DNA from: an uncultured Flavobacteriaceae bacterium
GTDB taxonomy: Bacteria > Bacteroidota > Bacteroidia > Flavobacteriales > Flavobacteriaceae
Reading direction: 5' to 3'
Assembly: GCA_938018045.1 (NCBI GenBank)
Contig: CALIIP010000025.1
Coordinates: forward strand, 1 to 11,668
DNA: 11,668 bases
Part shown: positions 6,686 to 11,668 of the stretch, in pieces
Layout of the letters: the number at the start of each line of letters is the position of its first letter
How positions within the stretch are numbered: the stretch's first letter is position 1
Made by a program: the position numbers and the translations under genes
Notes under the pieces: generated by a model
Databases searched by the model: none
Told to the model about the DNA's origin: nothing
The model's input: the letters and a program-made list of their open reading frames with translations, nothing else

Positions 6686-7055
6686 CAGTCTTCAATTCTT
6701 TTACGCCACTTTTCATTGTACAAGTTGCATTAAATGTTGCGTTTGGTTCTACTGAAAGTTTGTTGATAAAAACTTCGCCTTCAATTTTAGCTGTTGATTT
6801 TAAAGACAATAATTCGGTAACTGTTAGTTTTCCAGAAAAATGACCTTCAATATCAGCATTTGAACATTCAATTGTTCCTTTTACGGTTCCTTGACTGCCA
6901 ATCACAACTCTTCCTGCTGTTTTGATTGTTCCTTCAACTATTCCGTCAACTCTAAAATCACCTTCAGAACTTATGTCTCCAATAATTGAAGTGTTCTTGG
7001 CAATCGTATTTCTTTCTAAAACTTGATTTGTATTCTTTTTTTTCTCTGAAAACAT
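6654..7055 (-). CDS. bactofilin (polymer-forming cytoskeletal protein)
   Basis: This 133-residue protein belongs to the bactofilins, which self-assemble without nucleotide into filaments and often act as scaffolds at the membrane for cell-wall enzymes or polar structures. After a polar, basic N-terminal tail (1-18, with KKK and no membrane helix) comes the right-handed beta-helix core at about 19-115, visible as repeating short strands with glycine turns: IIGDISSEGDFRVDGIVEG (24-42), VIGSQGTVKGTI (51-62), ADIEGHFSGKL (68-78), AKIEGEVFINKL (89-100). A charged tail follows (KTDERSKAEKTA). Length is normal for a single-domain bactofilin. It begins 29 bases after the sprE stop, with no promoter seen in that gap, and its last 32 bases overlap atpZ. 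No peptidoglycan peptidase gene, a frequent bactofilin neighbour, is in the window. Confidence 0.93.
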   Translation of the reverse strand: MFSEKKKNTNQVLERNTIAKNTSIIGDISSEGDFRVDGIVEGTIKTAGRVVIGSQGTVKGTIECSNADIEGHFSGKLTVTELLSLKSTAKIEGEVFINKLSVEPNATFNATCTMKSGVKELKTDERSKAEKTA

Positions 7056-7084
7056 AATATATGGGGATTTAATGGTTAGTTAAT

Positions 7085-9268
7085 TTATTGTACGCTAATA
7101 GTTTCTATTACTTGTGCTGCTTTTTTACCTTCTTGGGTATTTGAATAATTTAATTTTACAAATTCTAATGCTATTTTAAACGCATCTACACCATCTTTTT
7201 TACCAATAGCATAGGCTCTTAATAATTCAAATTTAGGCAAGATTGGTAAATCCGTATATTGAAGTATCGCTTTCTTTGTTTCAAAAAGCACCTCGTCATA
7301 CTTCTTATCTTCATACTGATAATATACTTTTTTGTAAATATTCTCAGGTGAATTTTCATCATTTGCATCTGCAATTACAGACTGCGGATCTAAAATAAGT
7401 CTAGCATATTTTGAATCTGAATAGTTAGCTGTAATATCTCTTTTATAACCTTCTGCTTTTGGAGAATTCATCAACAAATAAGCCTTGTACAGATGATATT
7501 TTGCCGGAAGAATTAATTTTTCTTCAGGAGAAAAAGAAAGTAACTTTTCTAATCTATCAGTAGCCAATTCATATACTTTAAATTGCTCTTTATAAATCAA
7601 TCCTAAATTATAATACGCATCATTCCTGACAGTTTTTATGCTATCTATAACCCTTTTTTCTGTCGGAATTCTATCTAAATAAGATGCAATATCATACTTT
7701 TTTGATGCTTCAATAACATCCGTAATTTCTTCTGCATCTTCTTCGTCGTCATTGTCTCTAAAAACAGATTTATCAGACAATCTCCAATTATCTTCTAGAG
7801 GTCTATTTCCCCAAACTCGTTGAAATTCTTGAGTCCCAAAACCTAAAACTTGTGTGTTATAAAAATACCATTTTCCAGAATTATTTGGTTGATTTCTTGC
7901 ATCGTCAAAAGATCCAAAACCGGCATTTAATTCTTCTTGAGCCTCTTTCTCTTCTGCCTCTTTAAGTGCATCAATATGTGATTGAAAGAACGCTGTTTGC
8001 TCTTCCTTGCTCATCGCAACAATATTTAAAATACTATCTGTTCTATGAGATATTTCTTCAAAAGAAATAACTTCTTCTAAGTTATCGCGTTTTCTTTTTA
8101 AACTGCGTAAACGTTTGGTATTTTTATTCGCAACAGGAATCGAAAGTACACTATCATAATATGCTCCTGCATACACAAATTTTGCTTTGTCAAAATAGAT
8201 GTTTCCTAGTTCTTCATAAGAAAGTCCTTGTTGAAATTGCTTCGCGCTTTTTGTATGAACAGATTTTATAAAATGTTCTTCTGCGATGTCAATTCTTCCT
8301 AGTTTTTGCTGTACCAACCCTGTTTGATAGTGCAATTCATCTAAATAAGGACGATTGTCTCTATCTTTAATTAATTTATCTAATGTTTTAATAAGTGCTG
8401 ATGTATCTGTACTGTCAGAAACGTTTTTTGCTTTTTCTATTTGAGAATGAATTCTGTATTTATACGGAATTTTCTTCATCTCTATTACTTGCTGAAATGC
8501 CATTTGAGATGAATCAATATCGCTTCGTTCGCGATATAGTTGCCCTAAAACAAATAAATTACGTGCTTTTTGTTCTTTATCTTTATCGGTAATTGTGGCT
8601 CTTTTTAAATGATGGATAGTCAAATCTGTACTATCCAATTCTGTATAAACCATTGCAATTGCTGTATGCGCTTTTTCAAGAATATCATCTTCCAACAATT
8701 CTTCTTTTTTTAGTAGATATTGCAATTGTTGAAGTGCTAATTCTTCATTATTCAATCTCAATTGAGTTTTTGCTTTCCAAATTCTTGTTTCATGAATTAA
8801 ATCTGCTGTTGGATATTTTTCTAGCACATAATTAAATGCTTCTAGCGCAGGAACAAATCGTTGAGAGTAATAACGTGACTTTCCTAAGAGTAAATAAGCG
8901 TCGTCTATTTGATTATTTCGCTCTTTTCCCTTGATACTCATGGAATGTTTTTGAACGGCTTTTACTGCTTTTTCTTCTGCTTTTTCAAAAGATGCATTAG
9001 AATTATCACCTTTAGCATCAATTCCAGGAATTGCTAATTCTTCGACCTTTAGTGGTTCTATAGGGAGTGTTTGCCAATAATCATCTTTGTATTTTGAGTT
9101 GAGTTCTTTAAGGCCATCTTCAAGTGCAAGATTACCATTATAAAGCACATTAAACTTTGTGTTTAAAGAGTGCCAACCTCTGTTTAGAGCAGCATCTTTT
9201 TTTGTAGAACAACTGATAGCAAACAGAAGTGCAAACAAAGGAATATATGTATTTAGTATCTTTTTCAA
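7085..9268 (-). CDS. sprE: type IX secretion/gliding lipoprotein SprE (PorW), TPR protein
   Basis: This 727-residue protein has a lipoprotein signal (MKKILNTYIPLFALLFAISC, Cys20 the lipidation site). Shortly after comes a stretch typical of SprE/PorW (NRGWHSLNTKFNVLYNGN, about 29-46). From about 115 to 400 it is a chain of TPR-like helical repeats (for instance DDAYLLLGKSRYYSQRFVPA). An acidic Glu-rich linker then leads to the strongly conserved-looking segment GKWYFYNTQVLGFGTQEFQR, and more TPR-like helices follow to the end. SprE/PorW is needed for type IX secretion and gliding motility in Flavobacterium and Porphyromonas. The start codon is TTG at 9268: an in-frame stop lies 27 bases upstream, there is no ATG in between, and only this start preserves the signal peptide. 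From memory, F. johnsoniae SprE is longer (about 870 residues), so this version may lack a C-terminal part. I see no clear promoter upstream. Confidence 0.85.
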   Translation of the reverse strand: MKKILNTYIPLFALLFAISCSTKKDAALNRGWHSLNTKFNVLYNGNLALEDGLKELNSKYKDDYWQTLPIEPLKVEELAIPGIDAKGDNSNASFEKAEEKAVKAVQKHSMSIKGKERNNQIDDAYLLLGKSRYYSQRFVPALEAFNYVLEKYPTADLIHETRIWKAKTQLRLNNEELALQQLQYLLKKEELLEDDILEKAHTAIAMVYTELDSTDLTIHHLKRATITDKDKEQKARNLFVLGQLYRERSDIDSSQMAFQQVIEMKKIPYKYRIHSQIEKAKNVSDSTDTSALIKTLDKLIKDRDNRPYLDELHYQTGLVQQKLGRIDIAEEHFIKSVHTKSAKQFQQGLSYEELGNIYFDKAKFVYAGAYYDSVLSIPVANKNTKRLRSLKRKRDNLEEVISFEEISHRTDSILNIVAMSKEEQTAFFQSHIDALKEAEEKEAQEELNAGFGSFDDARNQPNNSGKWYFYNTQVLGFGTQEFQRVWGNRPLEDNWRLSDKSVFRDNDDEEDAEEITDVIEASKKYDIASYLDRIPTEKRVIDSIKTVRNDAYYNLGLIYKEQFKVYELATDRLEKLLSFSPEEKLILPAKYHLYKAYLLMNSPKAEGYKRDITANYSDSKYARLILDPQSVIADANDENSPENIYKKVYYQYEDKKYDEVLFETKKAILQYTDLPILPKFELLRAYAIGKKDGVDAFKIALEFVKLNYSNTQEGKKAAQVIETISVQ

Positions 9269-9403
9269 ATTTGAAAATAATTTGTATTGGTTTTAACTAA
9301 ATTCCCTTGTATATATTGTCAAAGGAGTGTAAAAATACAAATTAATTCAGAAACTGCTGGTTTCTTAGTTGTTTTTAAGTGGAAAGGCTCTTTACAAAAA
9401 CAG

Positions 9404-9475
9404 TTGTCATTCCAGCGAAAGCAGAAATCTAAAACTTAATTTATTGTGGATTCCGCATCAAGTGCGGAATGACAA
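9404..9475. repeat. palindromic repeat element with 10-base terminal inverted repeats
   Basis: The element is bounded by TTGTCATTCC (9404-9413) and GGAATGACAA (9466-9475), perfect inverted repeats. The right half contains its own perfect 8-base-pair hairpin, ATTCCGCA (9450-9457) and TGCGGAAT (9463-9470). The left half forms an imperfect hairpin around a GAAA loop (9409-9428, two mismatches). Motifs of the form GTCATTCC...GGAATGAC are a recurrent class of dispersed extragenic palindromes in diverse bacteria. It lies between the ABC transporter ATPase and sprE, both on the minus strand, and carries no coding sequence. Lack of a T-run argues against a simple terminator. Confidence 0.75.
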
Positions 9476-9493
9476 AACATAGTTTTTTAAAAT

Positions 9494-10189
9494 TTACAAC
9501 GCAAAATGTGCTTCCAACTCTTTTAAAGTTGCTTCAGAAGTTTCAAGGTCCTTGATAACATTCCCCTTATCTAGAACGACAATACGTTCACAAACTTCGG
9601 TTACATGGCCCAAATCGTGGCTAGAAATAAGTACAGTAACGTCTTTATTATCTACCAATTCTTTCAACATCTTTTTTAATCTTATTTGTGTTGTAGGATC
9701 TAAATTTGCAAAAGGCTCATCTAAAATTATCACTTCAGGATTTCCAATCAATGCAGCAACAATTCCTGCTTTTTTCTGATTTCCTTTTGATAAATCTCTT
9801 AAATATTTCTTTTTACCGATGATTTCGTCATTAAAAATTTCTTCAAATTGACTTACAAATGTATCAATGTCTGCTTTATTTTGACCTCTTAATTCACCAA
9901 CAAAATAGAAGTATTCTTCTGGAGTTAAATAACCAATTAAAAAAGATTCGTCTATAAATGAACCTGTAAATGATTTCCAATCTTCACTTGTATCAACTTG
10001 AATGTTATTTGAACTAATAGTTCCTGTAGTTGGCTTTATTAAATCTAATAACAAGTTGAAAAAAGTTGTTTTTCCTGCGCCATTATTTCCAACCAATCCA
10101 ACACTTTGCCCTTTTGGAATTTCTAAACTATTGATGTTTAAAACCGTTGTTCCTGCGTATGTTTTTGTAAGTTCTGTAGTTTGTATCAT
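9494..10189 (-). CDS. ABC transporter ATP-binding protein (partner of DUF5687 membrane protein)
   Basis: This 231-residue cytosolic ATPase would power the membrane partner encoded just upstream. Walker A is GNNGAGKT (34-41), the signature is LSKGNQKK (133-140), Walker B is VIILDE (153-158) with catalytic Glu158, the D-loop is NLD (162-164) and the switch histidine is His191. The usual Q-loop glutamine position falls on Asp80 in SFIDES (77-82), and the signature reads LSKGN rather than LSGGQ; such departures occur in ABC-2 type ATPases of exporters and antibiotic-resistance systems. Length fits a single nucleotide-binding domain. The start is the ATG at 10189, 12 bases after the permease stop. 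The substrate cannot be told from sequence. Confidence 0.93.
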   Translation of the reverse strand: MIQTTELTKTYAGTTVLNINSLEIPKGQSVGLVGNNGAGKTTFFNLLLDLIKPTTGTISSNNIQVDTSEDWKSFTGSFIDESFLIGYLTPEEYFYFVGELRGQNKADIDTFVSQFEEIFNDEIIGKKKYLRDLSKGNQKKAGIVAALIGNPEVIILDEPFANLDPTTQIRLKKMLKELVDNKDVTVLISSHDLGHVTEVCERIVVLDKGNVIKDLETSEATLKELEAHFAL

Positions 10190-10201
10190 TGTTCGTCTGT
10201 A

Positions 10202-11668
10202 TTAGTTTTCTTGATCAAAAGCCTCGATCATTTTGTGTTTTACTGATAAATATTTTTTTGAAATTATACTCATTATTTTTTTATGTAATACGATTCCTAG
10301 CAATCCCAATCCTGCAAGAATAGCAATTGCTGCTTCAAAGCCTAAAAGCCAATTTGATAATCCGAAAATCGCCATTGGAAGTAACATTAACGGAAGTCCA
10401 ATTAACCATTGTACTGCTCCTGTTCCTTGATAATTAAAGGCTGCTTTTTGATCAAGATTTATTTTTTTTCTATTAAATGATCCTCCATACATAATTACAT
10501 GAGAATTCACACCAATATTATAAATTGCTGCTGCAAAATGTGCTATTAAAATTTTCCATCCGAAATAAACATAAGGAATCCCAAGAACGAAAAGAATGAT
10601 TACACTCATCACCATCAACGTGAATTTCGATTTTAAATAACGCTCGTATTTAAAGTTTTGACTCATCAACATTTTATAATAACTACTGTCCCAAGCCGGA
10701 ATAAACTGCCCGAAATTAATAAGGAAAAATCCTGTAGAAAAAATTCCTATAAATGCATACATAAAGACCTTGTCTTGATACATTGGCTGTGGATAGAAAA
10801 ACAAACCGTATAACAAACCGATGAGCATTAATGGTAATGTAGATTTTGAACGCTTATTTCTCATTATCAATTTTAAATCCAATTGCATAAAAGGGGCAAT
10901 ATCTCCAAACCTATTTGTCCAAGACATGTCTGTTGTTTTTGCGACTTCAACTTTTGCCTTCACCGCACCATCAACATATAAACCACTCTTTAATATATTG
11001 AAATTATATAAATACAATCCAACTAAAATAAGTAGTGGAACTGCTATCAATATTGGATTTGCAGTGATGCTCATAATTCCATCAGAAATAAATGATGAAA
11101 ATGATATTATTTCAAAATGGTTTAGCGCAAATAATGTCCCTGAAACAACCAATATTGGTAAGAAAGACAAGGCTGTTTTAGCAGATAGCGCTTCAATAAT
11201 AAAATTTAAGTAGTTGTTTATCAGCACTATAATTATCACTGTAAGTAGCCAAATTAAAACTACAGGAGTATCATATCCTTCTCTAATAAGTACAATACTA
11301 AAAGGTATAATTGCAAATAACGGTAGGAAATTAAAAAATGATATTGCAGATTTTCGCAATACATAATGAACAATTTCACTTCTTTTAATTGGTAAGGTTA
11401 ATAATGGTTTTACCGTCATTATTGGCAATTTCTGAAGGAAAAAACGCATCATTAAATCGCCAAGCATCCAATAAAATAAAAATCCTGTAACTACTAGAAG
11501 AGGATCTGATTCTGGAAGTCCTTTTTTAATTCCGTAATAAATTACGGTTCCCATAATTAGGAACATTACAATAAAATAAAGCGCAAAAAAGCCCATTAAA
11601 ATTTTTAATGCGATGCTTTTTTGCCAAGTTGGAGATCGGAAAAATTGTTTCCATTCAAGGTTTAAAAA
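10202..11668 (-). CDS. DUF5687-like ABC-type membrane protein, 5' end outside window
   Basis: The frame is open from the stop at 10202 to the window edge, giving 488 residues without a true start. Although an ATG exists at 11596, the 24 codons before it read FLNLEWKQFFRSPTWQKS and continue in family-like fashion (soluble N-terminal helix, then IALKILMGFF), so the gene certainly begins upstream of the window. It has around ten or more hydrophobic segments in two groups separated by a soluble stretch near WTNRFGDIAPFMQLDLKLIMRNKRSKST, where a second LDLKLIMRNKR motif mirrors the N-terminal LEWKQFFRS. That internal symmetry suggests duplicated halves. The conserved block LPIMTVKPLLTLPIKRSE supports a DUF5687 assignment, a Bacteroidota family of presumed ABC-2 type permeases. 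The ATPase gene follows after 12 bases. The transported substrate is unknown. Confidence 0.87.
   Translation of the reverse strand, partial: FLNLEWKQFFRSPTWQKSIALKILMGFFALYFIVMFLIMGTVIYYGIKKGLPESDPLLVVTGFLFYWMLGDLMMRFFLQKLPIMTVKPLLTLPIKRSEIVHYVLRKSAISFFNFLPLFAIIPFSIVLIREGYDTPVVLIWLLTVIIIVLINNYLNFIIEALSAKTALSFLPILVVSGTLFALNHFEIISFSSFISDGIMSITANPILIAVPLLILVGLYLYNFNILKSGLYVDGAVKAKVEVAKTTDMSWTNRFGDIAPFMQLDLKLIMRNKRSKSTLPLMLIGLLYGLFFYPQPMYQDKVFMYAFIGIFSTGFFLINFGQFIPAWDSSYYKMLMSQNFKYERYLKSKFTLMVMSVIILFVLGIPYVYFGWKILIAHFAAAIYNIGVNSHVIMYGGSFNRKKINLDQKAAFNYQGTGAVQWLIGLPLMLLPMAIFGLSNWLLGFEAAIAILAGLGLLGIVLHKKIMSIISKKYLSVKHKMIEAFDQEN

Noticed and set aside
9269..9403. Promoter for sprE
   Set aside because: Partial matches such as TATTTTTA occur on the minus strand, but none has a proper -33 element at 17-21 bases.
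9450..9470. Hairpin as a terminator for the ABC ATPase gene
   Set aside because: The stem is good, but no T-run follows on either strand, and the hairpin is part of a larger repeat; termination there is unproven.
10821..11213. 130-codon plus-strand open frame
   Set aside because: It is antisense to the DUF5687 membrane protein; the translation looks like the reverse reading of hydrophobic codons.
1..11668. CRISPR array, tRNA, rRNA, phage or transposase genes
   Set aside because: No regularly spaced repeats, cloverleaf-like sequences or mobile-element proteins could be seen; all coding space is taken by the genes listed.

Overview
The window looks like a chromosomal segment of a member of the Bacteroidota, most likely the family Flavobacteriaceae. 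The grounds are the AT-rich composition, the weak or absent Shine-Dalgarno sites, a textbook Bacteroidota promoter (TTTG, 19 bases, TACATTTG), a type IX secretion lipoprotein of the SprE/PorW type, a DUF5687-type membrane protein, and an ATP synthase a subunit with the signal-peptide-bearing N-terminal extension typical of this phylum. Every convincing gene lies on the minus strand, so transcription runs from high to low coordinates.

Layout, read in the direction of transcription. (1) 11668-9494: a two-gene ABC exporter, with a DUF5687-like membrane protein (5' end outside the window) followed 12 bases later by its ATPase. (2) 9493-9269: a 225-base gap holding a palindromic element with 10-base terminal inverted repeats. 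(3) 9268-6050: a tight cluster of sprE/porW (type IX secretion lipoprotein, TTG start), a bactofilin, atpZ (overlapping the bactofilin by 32 bases) and a four-helix membrane protein of unknown function. (4) 5953-1014: the ATP synthase operon atpB-atpE-atpF-atpH-atpA-atpG, with its own promoter just upstream of atpB and a strong intrinsic terminator after atpG. The catalytic beta and epsilon genes (atpD, atpC) are not here and must lie elsewhere in the genome. (5) 915-1: a CNNM/DUF21 membrane protein with a CBS pair, cut off by the window edge.

How the genes work together: atpB, atpE and atpF encode the membrane Fo sector (a, c, b), and atpH, atpA and atpG encode delta, alpha and gamma of F1. 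AtpZ, and perhaps the small four-helix protein, are accessory proteins in the position AtpI/AtpZ proteins usually take. The c subunit carries a proton-type rather than a sodium-type binding site. Two hairpins inside the atp operon (after atpE and after atpA) may tune subunit ratios.

I found no CRISPR array, tRNA, rRNA, phage or transposase gene. Most of the window is ordinary core genome. The less ordinary parts are the stable hairpin with a U-tract between atpE and atpF, the palindromic repeats, and the linkage of secretion/gliding, cytoskeleton and ATP synthase genes in one directional cluster.
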